A DNA stretch of 64,000 bases from Anaerolineales bacterium (GCA_020060485.1 JAGVAB010000070.1:72809-136808); one strand, 5' to 3'. Counted from the first letter of the stretch, positions 8,560 through 17,824 are shown. Made by a program: numbers and translations. Notes: generated by a model from the letters alone, not told the origin.

Positions 8560-10395
8560 ATGGATCAAAATAAAGTCAAATTGCAATCCCTGTTCCAGCA
8601 GATGCTGGAAAAAGAGATCGCCTCCAAAACAATCAACCTCTGGCCAGAGCTGAAAACAACCCTTGTTATGAGAAATGCAAAATTAACAAAACAAGGAGAT
8701 GAAACTGTGAAAAACACAAACTTATCCAATCGCGCCTCCAGGTGGGCCATATCTGCTGGCGTTCTCATCGTATGTTTTTTGGCATTTCTACTGGCAACTC
8801 CGCAAGGTAAAGTGCTGGCCCAGGAAATCCAGCGCTACTTCACCCGAAGCGAAAACAACGAGAAAGCCCTGCAAGAAATGGAATCTGATCTGCAAACCCA
8901 GCCATACGAGATAGAGGCCGTCCCCCATGATCCTGAAGACCCTCAGACAGGTTGTGGGCCTGTTATTGCCCCGCGCTGCACCCTGGAACAGGTCCAAATC
9001 GGGCTCGCGTTTGATATCCTCCTTCCACAAAGCTTGCCAGGAGAAATGGCATTCGCAGGAGCCACAGCCATTGATGATGGCGTGGTTATAAAATTCGAGG
9101 GCGAATTTGGTGATCTGCTTTTAGCCGAAACGTTAGCAAACGATTCCACCCCAAAAAGCTGGATGGTAGGCAAAGATACGCTCATTCAAAGCGTCTCCAT
9201 TCATGACCTGCCCGCAGAATATGTATTGGGTGGCTGGATGGGGCTGGGCCTTTCAGAAGATACCCTCGCATGGGAAAACAACTTCCCGACCCGTACGCTG
9301 CGCTGGCGCATGAATGATCTGGAATTCACCCTGGTTAATATCCCCGCCCGTGGTGTACATGCTCCCGTTGGTCTCGAGCTACCCCAATTACGTCAATTGG
9401 CCGAAAGCATCACCAGTACAGAATTCTTCAAGGACAGCATTGATCGTCCGAGCCTCGCAGACGCAGAATCTCAGGCAGATTTTGCCTTGAATCAGCCAGC
9501 GTGGTTGCCAGACCGCTTTATCACCGCCAAAACAGTTTATAACAGCCAGCACAATGCAATTTGCCAGTACTATTACATCAACGCCTCAGAAAAAACAAAC
9601 CCACTGGTGATAGCTCAAAGCAATTGGGCGTTACCCACTGTTGACGAGCTCCGCACCAAAGCCTATTACGACGGAAAAGAAATACCAATTGCAATCTCAC
9701 AGTATTCAGTAAACATCAGCGGGGCACTGAACGGTCTGGCAAGTCTTGTTGAAACAGGCCTGAGTATCGACTTCTTTTGTGGCGGTGAACCTGCATCTGC
9801 TCACCGCGCCTTGCTATGGCAGCAAGATGGATATTCCTACATCATCTTTGCCAGCCAGGATGCACTTGATGGGCGCGGATTTGTAAGCGTGAACGAAATG
9901 AAGCTTCTGGCCGAATCACTGAATGGTATCACGCCCGACCCTGAAGATTTGGCTGCGCCTGATCCCGAACGGCTGCTTTCCAGAACAAGTGCGGAAGGCC
10001 TTTTTGGCGAGAAACTACTTTTGCCATCAGCCATGCTCTCCACTGTATATTTTGACCACATTTCCTTGAGGAATGAGAATTCCACCACTACGTACTACTC
10101 CGGTCAACCCGTAGGAGATGGTCGAACATATCACGTGCTCATCACTCAGGAAATTGGCTCACCAACTCCCTTGGCAGACCTTAAACTGGCTGGCGGCTTC
10201 AAAGATACAACAGTTAGAAGCCAATCGGCAATTTATCAACAAGCATGTTGGGAAAATACGCTACTGGCAGACAGCTCTGAATGCCGCCAAACCTTGATCT
10301 GGTCAGAAGACTCAACCCAATTTACCATTGAAACATACTTTCCTGTCCTCGTACCAGAAGAAATCGTCGTTGCCATTGCAGAAAGTATGAACTGA
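8560..10395 (+). CDS. Membrane-anchored putative anti-sigma factor with very large external region
   Basis: 611 residues. A short cytoplasmic part (about 1-60, including LFQQMLEKEIASKTINLWPE) is followed by one membrane segment (about 62-80, ISAGVLIVCFLAFLLA) and some 530 residues outside. The external part appears to contain two or three related beta-rich modules resembling DUF4367-like domains (for example ADFALNQPAWLPDRFITAKT). The gene starts behind GGAGG, 11 bases after the ECF sigma gene, so it is the natural anti-sigma candidate. No zinc-binding anti-sigma motif is visible, and the cytoplasmic part is shorter than usual. The role is inferred from position and topology. Alternatives are a sensor or a surface lipoprotein-like protein. 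Confidence 0.7.
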   Translation: MDQNKVKLQSLFQQMLEKEIASKTINLWPELKTTLVMRNAKLTKQGDETVKNTNLSNRASRWAISAGVLIVCFLAFLLATPQGKVLAQEIQRYFTRSENNEKALQEMESDLQTQPYEIEAVPHDPEDPQTGCGPVIAPRCTLEQVQIGLAFDILLPQSLPGEMAFAGATAIDDGVVIKFEGEFGDLLLAETLANDSTPKSWMVGKDTLIQSVSIHDLPAEYVLGGWMGLGLSEDTLAWENNFPTRTLRWRMNDLEFTLVNIPARGVHAPVGLELPQLRQLAESITSTEFFKDSIDRPSLADAESQADFALNQPAWLPDRFITAKTVYNSQHNAICQYYYINASEKTNPLVIAQSNWALPTVDELRTKAYYDGKEIPIAISQYSVNISGALNGLASLVETGLSIDFFCGGEPASAHRALLWQQDGYSYIIFASQDALDGRGFVSVNEMKLLAESLNGITPDPEDLAAPDPERLLSRTSAEGLFGEKLLLPSAMLSTVYFDHISLRNENSTTTYYSGQPVGDGRTYHVLITQEIGSPTPLADLKLAGGFKDTTVRSQSAIYQQACWENTLLADSSECRQTLIWSEDSTQFTIETYFPVLVPEEIVVAIAESMN

Positions 10396-10413
10396 CCCCC
10401 TCCGTTTGTTACA

Positions 10414-10450
10414 AGAAAGCGTTTTGTTGACGATCAACAAAACGCTTTCT
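10414..10450 (+). terminator. Perfect 17-bp hairpin after the ECF operon
   Basis: Arms 10414-10430 and 10434-10450 (AGAAAGCGTTTTGTTGA and its exact complement) with a CGA triloop, 19 bases after the stop codon. The tail GTGTTTAACC is not a strong U-tract, so it may stop transcription poorly or protect the 3' end of the mRNA. Confidence 0.6.
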
Positions 10451-11005
10451 GTGTTTAACCGCATCCTGTGCCTGCCCAAGTTTTTTAACATTTCTTCTGT
10501 GATACGTCCTCTCGCATTACAGTTACGAAAAAAGAAACCTTCTTGTCAGAGCAAGGTCATGATCCACCGCCGCAAAATGGTGTCCTTCCGCTGTTTCAGC
10601 CAAGGGTGTACCAAGAAAACACGGACATCCAACCATGGCATTCTCAAGAAAGCTTGACATTTACGATTTTCCAAAACAGTGAAGGTCATCCAGATCAAAG
10701 TAGATGCAAAATGCTGACAAAAAGCTCCCCTTCCCGCAGAAAAATGAATTGGGATTCGTCACGCAAGCAGCGGGGAGGGGAGTTCGAGGGGCGGGGTGAA
10801 TAAACCCCGGTGATGCACAGACCGTCTTTCGTCCGGCCTCGTGCCATCAATAAAAGAAGCAAATTGAATATTAACTTTGAGAAAGCCATGGACATCCAAC
10901 TTCACTGCCTTTACATTGAGCGGTTTTTAAGATATTAATATTTATGAAAACCCGGTACCGCAAAAACATGTACGCTTCTCTTGATTTCTAACAAAGGAAA
11001 TGATC
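10451..11005. other. 555-base intergenic region with two strong hairpins; no convincing gene
   Basis: No open frame here shows a family signature. The notable content is a 13-bp stem with one G-U pair (10725-10737 CTCCCCTTCCCGC with 10770-10782) and a second hairpin just after it (CGGGGT 10792-10797 with ACCCCG 10804-10809, loop GAATAA). The base composition changes sharply to G/C runs. This could be a palindromic intergenic repeat, the remains of a small mobile element, or a structured leader for the kinase gene that starts at 11006. An AT-rich stretch at 10916-10945 may hold the kinase promoter (TTGAGC, then TATTTA-like), but it is weak. Confidence 0.5.
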
Positions 11006-12346
11006 ATGTCAAGAATCGAATTTGTCATCAAGCGCAGCGGCGCCAAAGTGCCCTTCACCCCCCAGAGGATTACCAATGCCATTTACCGCGCCGCGGTTGC
11101 TGTTGGCGGTCGCGACCGAGCTGTTGCTGAAAAATTGAGCAAACAGGTAGTTGACATTCTGGAAGAGATGATTTCACCCGGTGAGGCCCCTCACATTGAA
11201 GAGATACAGGATATCGTCGAAAAAGTTCTGATAGAAAACGGGCATGCAAAAGTTGCCAAGGCATACATCCTCTACCGCGAAGAACGGGCACGCACCCGCC
11301 AGGTACGTGCCGCGAATGCCTCCAAGCCTTCAGAAAACATCCCCTGGGCCAAAATCTGGCATATCCTGGATTGGTCAATGGACCAGGGAGTAAACACCAT
11401 AACCGAGCTGAATCAAAGGATTGCACGAGGCGAACTACCCGAAATCATTCACGCGTCAGAAAAACTATACGAAGAAGATGTGGAAAATGCCGCTGAAATG
11501 ATCATCGAACGCGCCCACGAACTGCGCATGGTCATCATCACCGGCCCTTCTTCTTCTGGAAAAACAACCACCACCAGCAAGGTAGGCCAGCACCTCCGGC
11601 GCAAGAAGCTAAACCTGGTCACTTTGAATGTGGACAATTATTTTTTTGACCTTTCCATGCATCCCCAGGATGAATTTGGGGATTATGATTTTGAGACCCC
11701 TCAAGCTTTGGACTTGGCCTTGATCAATGACCATCTGGCACAGTTGATTGCAGGTAATCTGGTGATGATCCCGTTCTATGACTTTAAGACCGGGAAACGC
11801 ACAGAAAGCCAGACCCCTATGCAATTAAAGGAAAATGACATCATTTTGATCGACAGCTTGCACGGCTTGTATGAACCGATGACCCAATCGATCCCCCATG
11901 AGCAAAAATTCAAGCTCTATCTGGAGCCACTGCTGCAAATGAAGGATAACGAAGGGCATTATGTGCGCTGGACAGACATCCGCCTTATACGGCGCATGCT
12001 GCGAGATGCAGCCCACCGCGCCTACGATCCCCGTATGACCCTGCTTCACTGGCATTACGTGCGCTCCAGCGAGATGAGGAACATTATCCCATTCATCGGC
12101 ACAACAGATTATATTATCAGCAGTGCCATGCCCTATGAACTCCCCCTCTACAGCCACAAGCTGGGTAAGGATTTTGACCAATGGTCAAGAGATTACAAGG
12201 AAGATCCCCTGCGCCAGGATGCTTTTCTGCGAGCAAAGCGGGTACATAATGTCCTTGCACAGATCACACCTGTTGCTGACGACTCTCTGATTCCTGGCGA
12301 TTCTGTCATCCGTGAATTCATTGGTGGCAGCACTTTGAAATATTAA
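11006..12346 (+). CDS. ATP-cone domain fused to a uridine-kinase-like P-loop nucleoside kinase
   Basis: 446 residues. Residues about 3-95 form an ATP-cone (IEFVIKRSGAKVPFTPQRIT, ending AKVAKAYILYREERAR), the allosteric nucleotide sensor best known from ribonucleotide reductase and NrdR. After a linker comes a uridine kinase/phosphoribulokinase-type domain: Walker A GPSSSGKT at 180-187, a TLNVDNYFFD stretch carrying the usual acidic residue, and DIILIDSLHGLY as the Walker B-like segment. The likely reaction is phosphorylation of a nucleoside (uridine/cytidine) or similar substrate, with ATP-level control. The ATG at 11006 fits AAAGGAAA best; an ATG two codons earlier (11000) is possible. The gene stands alone. 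The exact substrate is not established for this fused subfamily as far as I know. Confidence 0.8.
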   Translation: MSRIEFVIKRSGAKVPFTPQRITNAIYRAAVAVGGRDRAVAEKLSKQVVDILEEMISPGEAPHIEEIQDIVEKVLIENGHAKVAKAYILYREERARTRQVRAANASKPSENIPWAKIWHILDWSMDQGVNTITELNQRIARGELPEIIHASEKLYEEDVENAAEMIIERAHELRMVIITGPSSSGKTTTTSKVGQHLRRKKLNLVTLNVDNYFFDLSMHPQDEFGDYDFETPQALDLALINDHLAQLIAGNLVMIPFYDFKTGKRTESQTPMQLKENDIILIDSLHGLYEPMTQSIPHEQKFKLYLEPLLQMKDNEGHYVRWTDIRLIRRMLRDAAHRAYDPRMTLLHWHYVRSSEMRNIIPFIGTTDYIISSAMPYELPLYSHKLGKDFDQWSRDYKEDPLRQDAFLRAKRVHNVLAQITPVADDSLIPGDSVIREFIGGSTLKY

Positions 12347-12397
12347 GCCCCGGGAATTTCCCTGCACAAAGCCCTTCAAAAAGTCCCCGGCCGGGTT

Positions 12398-12895
12398 TCA
12401 GGATTTGCGAATGTCTTTTGCTTTCAATACAATGACACTGGGTACGCCCATTGCATTATTGTTGAATTGCAGTTGGGTTAATTCAACAACAGCCTTTTGC
12501 CGCGCCAAATTGAGACTGATTGGAAACTCTTCGAAATTCGGCCCACGCCATGCCTCGCGCCTGGCCTGCGCAGATGCGTGGCGCCAATATTTCGAATCAG
12601 CAGATTGTTTTTCTGTGCCGGTAAAACTGTTTGGTGGATTGTATTTATTGTTAAAATAGCGTTCCAGGTTCAACCGGGGCTCATAAGCCTCTTCTTGGAT
12701 AAATGCGATTAGAGTGTGCACCTGTCTATCATAAACATGGTGCGGGCCATTCAGCCTGCGGCGCACGTCATCGCTTTGACCAACATAATCAAGCAGATCT
12801 CCAATAAAAAGTAAATAGACCCCTGCTTGACCTTGCGGGATTTCCTTCGCTTTTTCAACCAACAACACAGACCAATCCATAGCGGTTTTATCCAT
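12398..12895 (-). CDS. GIY-YIG-type nuclease-domain protein
   Basis: 165 residues. The segment GVYLLFIGDLLDYVGQSDDV has the paired G-Y and Y-V-G elements of the GIY-YIG fold, followed by RRRLN with the usual conserved arginine. The family cuts or nicks DNA in repair, homing or restriction. The C-terminal 100 residues match nothing I recognise. The gene lies between a kinase and a MATE transporter with no operon logic, and its Shine-Dalgarno is weak. A second Met at codon 6 is an alternative start. The domain call is reasonable but rests on short motifs, and function is unknown. Confidence 0.6.
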   Translation of the reverse strand: MDKTAMDWSVLLVEKAKEIPQGQAGVYLLFIGDLLDYVGQSDDVRRRLNGPHHVYDRQVHTLIAFIQEEAYEPRLNLERYFNNKYNPPNSFTGTEKQSADSKYWRHASAQARREAWRGPNFEEFPISLNLARQKAVVELTQLQFNNNAMGVPSVIVLKAKDIRKS

Positions 12896-12935
12896 ATCTG
12901 GCTGCCAACGACAACCAAACCCGGCATCCCCCGGT

Positions 12936-14306
12936 TTATATTTCGGCTGGTTGTTTGGTTAAATTGTTGATCCAGCGCTTTGAGGTGAATCGCCTAAAAA
13001 TTACAAACAGCTTCGATATCTCTTCCATCATAGCCAATGAATATACCCAATAAATGGGCAGCTTGAAGATCGAAGCACCAATCATGGCTGCCGGCACCCC
13101 AACCAACCATACCGCTACCGCTTCTGTGGCAAGGGCAAACCTCGTATCGCCTCCACTGCGTAAAACGCCAATGAAAATAATCATATTGGTAACCCGCACC
13201 CACATTGTTGAAGAGAATATCAATAACAACCGGTTGGAATAAAAATAGGACGTTGCTGTGATATTGTATAAAGATAGCAAAGGTCCGCGCAACAGAACCA
13301 GGACAATGCCAACCAGCAACGCACCAACCACACCCAACACAATGAATCTTTTGCCATAATCATAGGCAAGGTATTCCCGGCCTGAGCCAATCTGGTTGCC
13401 GATCATAATGGCACTGGCATTGGCTGCTCCGATAAAAGCCACAAAAGCCATGTTCTCAATGGTACTGTTGATATTTACCGCAGCAATTGCCTCTGTGCCA
13501 ATATGAGCATAGATCGAGTTATATGTGGTGATGCCAAAAGCCCAGATCACTTCATTCATCAAGGCCGGAAAAGATGTTGTGAGAATCCGCTTGAAGAATA
13601 CAAGATCAAAGTTAAACAATTCTCTGATCCTACCAGCCGCAGGTGTCTTAAGTGCATAGGTCAACGTAAGCAAAAGCACACACTCAACGCTGCGTGATAC
13701 AGCTGTCCCGATGGCCGCTCCGCGCACGCCAAGAGCCGGCAAACCAAAATTACCGAAGATCAGCGCATAATTCAGCAGGATGTTCATGCTCAATGCCACC
13801 ACAGTCACCGCCATTGGTAATTTGACACGCTGCGTGCTGCGTAACACCGCTACATAGCAATAAGTAATCGCCGTCAAGATGTAACTAAAACCAACTATGG
13901 ACAGATAACCCGATCCCAATTCAATGACTGCAAGATCTTTGGTATAAAATCCAAGCATCTTTTCAGGAAATATCACTGCTCCCAATGTGAACAGGATGCC
14001 AACTGATATTGATAAGGTTAAGCCAATTCCCAGCACCTTGCGAATATTACCAATGTCCCGCTTTCCCCAATATTGAGCAGTGAAGATGGCCGACCCGCTG
14101 CTAATGCCAAACAGGATAACGCTGAACAGAAAGAACACCTGATTTGAGAGGCCGAGTGAAGCGATCGATACTTCCCCCATCTGCCCGACCATTAAAACAT
14201 CCAATAAATTAACAGATGAGGATACAAGCTGTTGCAGTGCGATGGGCACAGCGATGTGCAAAAACGTTTTATAAAACCCCTTATCCTCAAACAGACGCAT
14301 ATCCAT
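12936..14306 (-). CDS. MATE-family multidrug/toxin efflux transporter
   Basis: Inner-membrane antiporter of 456 residues with about twelve membrane segments in two related halves. MATE features are visible: IAVPIALQQLVSSSVNLLDVLMVGQMG near the N-terminus (read as two overlapping motifs) and SFPALMNEVIWAFGITTYNSIYAHIG starting the second half. Family members expel cationic drugs or metabolites in exchange for Na+ or H+. GAGG lies about ten bases upstream of the ATG; a second Met two codons on is possible. It appears to be a single-gene unit with about 370 bases before glmS. Confidence 0.9.
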   Translation of the reverse strand: MDMRLFEDKGFYKTFLHIAVPIALQQLVSSSVNLLDVLMVGQMGEVSIASLGLSNQVFFLFSVILFGISSGSAIFTAQYWGKRDIGNIRKVLGIGLTLSISVGILFTLGAVIFPEKMLGFYTKDLAVIELGSGYLSIVGFSYILTAITYCYVAVLRSTQRVKLPMAVTVVALSMNILLNYALIFGNFGLPALGVRGAAIGTAVSRSVECVLLLTLTYALKTPAAGRIRELFNFDLVFFKRILTTSFPALMNEVIWAFGITTYNSIYAHIGTEAIAAVNINSTIENMAFVAFIGAANASAIMIGNQIGSGREYLAYDYGKRFIVLGVVGALLVGIVLVLLRGPLLSLYNITATSYFYSNRLLLIFSSTMWVRVTNMIIFIGVLRSGGDTRFALATEAVAVWLVGVPAAMIGASIFKLPIYWVYSLAMMEEISKLFVIFRRFTSKRWINNLTKQPAEI

Positions 14307-14677
14307 TCATAAACCTCAAAAGTTGATCTAGAAGAACGATTATTTTTACCGCAGGAATCAATTCCTGACAATCATTTGTTGTCTGTCATTGATTGAATTC
14401 TCTGTAAAATCCAGTATTCTGGCTACAAGCATTAATTTTAATCCCTCGAACGTTGGAACGCACATATCAGCCTTGTTTGGCGTTGAATTTTATACTCTCA
14501 CCCAACTACTGTAATGATCCACACCCTCTCTCGGTCCACAATTACAGAAAAAAATAGTGACCGAACCAGTCTAAAACCGATCAGAGATATTTGATCTCCA
14601 ACCCTTTTCCACCACAGGTCCGGCCACTGCTAAACCCCTGTTCAGATTGACCGCATGTGAAATAATTTGTCGATGTC
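14307..14677. other. 370-base intergenic region between MATE gene and glmS
   Basis: AT-rich stretch with no convincing gene. It must contain the MATE promoter (minus strand) and the 3' end of the glmS transcript. I see only a weak hairpin near 14582-14600 (GAGAT/ATCTC) and no clear U-tract terminator. Confidence 0.4.
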
Positions 14678-16519
14678 TTACTCCACCGTAACCGACTTGG
14701 CCAGATTCCGCGGCTGGTCAACATCCAGACCGCGCAATGAGGCAATATGGTAAGCCAGCAGTTGCAAAGGCAAGACATTGATCACTGGGCCGAGCAGCCA
14801 CGGTGTTTCCGGAACCCAAAACACATAGTCGGCCATTTCCATCAATTGATGGTCACCATCCGTGGCGATCACAGCCACCTTCCCGCCGCGCGCTTTGGCC
14901 TGTTCAATTTGGCTGACCATCTTTTCATGCCAGGGATCCTTGGTCGCCAGCGCCACTACCAGCATATCACGGTCAACCAGGGCAATCGGACCATGCTTCA
15001 TTTCCCCTGCCGGGTATCCTTCAGCATGGATATACGAAATTTCCTTGAGCTTCAATGCGCCCTCATAAGCAATGGGCATATTCACTCCGCGACCCAGATA
15101 CAAAGCGTTTTGTACATTCTTCAAATCGCGCGCTGCCGACATAACATACGAGTCACGGTCCAGGCAGCGCCCTACCAGATCAGGCACCAAACGCAAGTCA
15201 TTCACCAGGCGGTGACGGGTCGATTCGTCAATTTCTCCACGCAGGTCTGCCAGAAGTACTGCCAGCATATACAGGTCAACCAGAGGTGCCGTAAACGCTT
15301 TGGTTGAAGCGACTCCGATTTCCGGACCGGTCTGCATGGAAATACACCCATTGGCTATACGCATGGCCTGAGAGCCTATCGCATTTACGATCGACCACAA
15401 AATTCCGCCGCGTTTTCGCCCCTCCTCCATTGCCGCCAGCGTATCGGCCGTCTCTCCCGATTGACTGATCGCCAGTATCACAGTATCTTCATCCACGATC
15501 GGCTCCCGGTATCGAAACTCGGAAGCGATGTCCATCTCAACCGGAATTCGAGCGAGATGTTCAATGTAAAATTTTCCCACCAAACCAGCATAAGATGCCG
15601 TGCCGCAGGCAGTGATGTAAATTTTCTTGATCCGCTTCGCCAGTTCAGGCGTCAAATTGAGATCAGTCAGGGTAATGCGTCCTTCCTCAAAATCCACCCT
15701 ACCAGCCAGGGTATCTGTCAAGGAGCGCACCTGTTCATGAATTTCCTTTTGCATAAAATGACGATATGGGCCTTTTTCAGCCGAGACCGGATCCCAGGCG
15801 ATGGTCTGAATCTCAAATTCCAACGGCTTGCCATCCACCGCCATTAATTGCATACCTTGCCGTGTGACAACAGCCATTTGCTGCGATTCAAGGAAGACCA
15901 CCCGCCGGGTGTGTTCCATGATCGCCGGCAGGTCAGAAGCCACAAACATCTCCCCGTCGCCAAAACCAATAGCCACTCCGCCGGCATTGCCAATACGTGC
16001 AGTGACGATCTTGTCCGGTTCCCGGGAAGACATGACGACAATTCCATGAGCCCCCTTGAGGTGAGTCAATGACTGGCGCACAGCTTCCACCAGCGATTCG
16101 CCGCCTCTGATATACCGCTCAACCAGGTGGACGATCGTCTCGGTATCCGTATCGGAATTAAACCTGACACCTTCTGCTATTAATTCTTCCCGGAGTTCCA
16201 GAAAGTTTTCTACAATACCATTGTGCACAACCACAACCTCTTTCGTTGCGCCCAAATGAGGATGCGCATTGATTTGATTGGGTACACCATGTGTCGCCCA
16301 GCGTGTATGCCCGATCCCCATTTTGCCACTCAAAGGTTGTTCTGCCACCAACGTTGTCAGTTTATCCAATTTTCCGGCATCCCGCCGGATTTCAATCGCG
16401 CCATTCTGCAAAACTGCCAATCCGGCAGAATCATAGCCACGATATTCCAACCGCTTCAACCCGTTCAGGATAATCGGGGTAGCGTCTTTCTCACCAATGT
16501 AGCCTACAATGCCACACAT
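14678..16519 (-). CDS. glmS: Glutamine-fructose-6-phosphate aminotransferase
   Basis: Makes glucosamine-6-phosphate from fructose-6-phosphate and glutamine, the first step towards UDP-GlcNAc and peptidoglycan. 613 residues, full length. The N-terminal glutaminase domain begins MCGIVGYIG with the catalytic Cys2. Two SIS sugar-isomerase domains follow (TACGTASYAGLVGKF, SQSGETADT, GRGVNMPIAYEGALKLKEISY), and the end LAKSVTVE matches the family C-terminal loop. The ATG follows GGAGG. The leader holds a glmS ribozyme, so the enzyme's product should trigger mRNA cleavage and lower expression. Confidence 0.97.
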   Translation of the reverse strand: MCGIVGYIGEKDATPIILNGLKRLEYRGYDSAGLAVLQNGAIEIRRDAGKLDKLTTLVAEQPLSGKMGIGHTRWATHGVPNQINAHPHLGATKEVVVVHNGIVENFLELREELIAEGVRFNSDTDTETIVHLVERYIRGGESLVEAVRQSLTHLKGAHGIVVMSSREPDKIVTARIGNAGGVAIGFGDGEMFVASDLPAIMEHTRRVVFLESQQMAVVTRQGMQLMAVDGKPLEFEIQTIAWDPVSAEKGPYRHFMQKEIHEQVRSLTDTLAGRVDFEEGRITLTDLNLTPELAKRIKKIYITACGTASYAGLVGKFYIEHLARIPVEMDIASEFRYREPIVDEDTVILAISQSGETADTLAAMEEGRKRGGILWSIVNAIGSQAMRIANGCISMQTGPEIGVASTKAFTAPLVDLYMLAVLLADLRGEIDESTRHRLVNDLRLVPDLVGRCLDRDSYVMSAARDLKNVQNALYLGRGVNMPIAYEGALKLKEISYIHAEGYPAGEMKHGPIALVDRDMLVVALATKDPWHEKMVSQIEQAKARGGKVAVIATDGDHQLMEMADYVFWVPETPWLLGPVINVLPLQLLAYHIASLRGLDVDQPRNLAKSVTVE

Positions 16520-16639
16520 AAGTCAGCCTCCATATCGACAGCACAAGATACAACCAGCAGATCATACGCACAAACACACTGCCGCAGACTGTGGTTAATG
16601 AGTAGTTATTTCATTTCTTCTTGTAGGGAAAGACACAGA

Positions 16640-16786
16640 CAAACAATATCTGGAGGGCTTCCGCTGATCTCTCGATTTTCCCGAACGCTGCACTCACGCA
16701 CCTATTCGGTTAGCCCTATTCTGCAATAGGGAACCCTCATCCTCGTCAACCTCGGTAAATAAACCAGTCGAGGTCCATGCGCTATT
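16640..16786 (-). ncRNA. glmS self-cleaving ribozyme/riboswitch
   Basis: On the minus strand, upstream of glmS, the core elements are all present. The cleavage context AATA|GCGC gives predicted cutting between 16783 and 16782. P2 is ACCTCG/CGAGGT (16774-16769 with 16754-16749), followed by the conserved TTGACGAGGA core. P3 GAGGG/CCCTC pairs 16738-16734 with 16657-16653. Inside it are a perfect extra stem CCCTATT/AATAGGG (16731-16714) and CCGAA/TTCGG (16709-16705 with 16685-16681). The conserved TCAGCGGAAGCCCTCC closes the core. In known examples glucosamine-6-phosphate acts as cofactor for cleavage and the 5'-OH product is degraded. The 3' boundary (P4) is not resolved. Confidence 0.9.
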
Positions 16787-16927
16787 CCTTCCCGCCTAAC
16801 TTTTTGGTTATTGTCTTATCGCAACCTCCTCAGTGATTTGTTGTTCAATTCCGATTGAAGCTATTATAATCGAAAAGTCAAGCAAAACTTTGAGCTTCAT
16901 CAAGTGCTTGCTACCAGGTGAACCCTC

Positions 16928-17824
16928 ATGGATCTGCGCTTAAGAAAAGCTGTTCAAGCCATCAAAGATGCTAAAATCCCGGAAGCCAGCCGGCTACTGG
17001 CTTCCCTCCTGAAAGACGACCCGCAAAATGAGCAGGCCTGGCTCTTTCTTGCGGTGTGCGTTGGTGAGCCGGCCCAAAAAATGGAATGCCTGCAGCGGGT
17101 TCTGGATATCAATCCTCGCAACCAGCATGCCTTACGCGCCCGCCAAAAACTTCTCAGCCCTGACACCTCTCAACCAGCCAAACCATCTGCGCCTGATAAC
17201 TCTCTTTTCTTTGATTTCCTCGACCGACTCATTGGTCTTCTCTTTCAACTTCCCGCCGCTTTTTACATCGTTTTCTTCGTTTTTGTATTCCTTCTTGGCG
17301 CTTACGCCTACACAAATCTCAATACAGATTACCTTGGGCTTACTTCTCCAAATTTTGCTTCTTTCATTATCACGGATGACTATCAACACATCACAGACTC
17401 CCAGGGTGCTTCCTGGCGAATTGTTTATGAAGGTCTTGCAGATACAACTTTCGAAGGCAAAGTTCGGCATGTATCCGTCAATCGCATCAATAAATTCCCT
17501 TTCGTCACGCACGACATTCTCATTACCAGCGGAGATTACGCCGACCCAGATCTGGTCTATACCAATGTGACCAACCATCGTTTTTATTGGCAATCTCGCA
17601 GCAACGCCTATCCAAAAGGCTCGATTAACCTCCTTCATGTGGTTCCAGAAAATGAAGAAGTTTATCGGCAGATGCTCAAAATCCGCAATGGGGACACCGT
17701 GTCTATTTCTGGGCGCGAGATTCTCAAAATCGATGCCTTCACGGATCAAGGGGATTCCTTGGGCTGGTGGAAAGATGATGGTTGCAACACAACATTGGTG
17801 AAAGACATTCGGATGCCAGAATGA
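16928..17824 (+). CDS. TPR-repeat, single-pass membrane protein of unknown function
   Basis: 298 residues. Residues 1-75 form about two tetratricopeptide-like helical hairpins (EASRLLASLLKDDPQNEQAW, MECLQRVLDINPRNQHALRA). A hydrophobic membrane segment lies around 100-128 (LPAAFYIVFFVFVFLLGAYA). The remaining 170 residues should be outside the cell and have no family signature I recognise, although the stretch that includes GDTVSISGREILKIDAF has an OB-like look. Start codon behind AGGTG. It is divergent from glmS, and the shared spacer contains ATTATAAT, which reads as a -10 on both strands. Function unknown. Confidence 0.7.
   Translation: MDLRLRKAVQAIKDAKIPEASRLLASLLKDDPQNEQAWLFLAVCVGEPAQKMECLQRVLDINPRNQHALRARQKLLSPDTSQPAKPSAPDNSLFFDFLDRLIGLLFQLPAAFYIVFFVFVFLLGAYAYTNLNTDYLGLTSPNFASFIITDDYQHITDSQGASWRIVYEGLADTTFEGKVRHVSVNRINKFPFVTHDILITSGDYADPDLVYTNVTNHRFYWQSRSNAYPKGSINLLHVVPENEEVYRQMLKIRNGDTVSISGREILKIDAFTDQGDSLGWWKDDGCNTTLVKDIRMPE

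Noticed and set aside
10543..10803. Possible small protein in the spacer before the kinase gene
   Set aside because: No family signature, no good ribosome-binding site, and it runs through the G/C hairpins.
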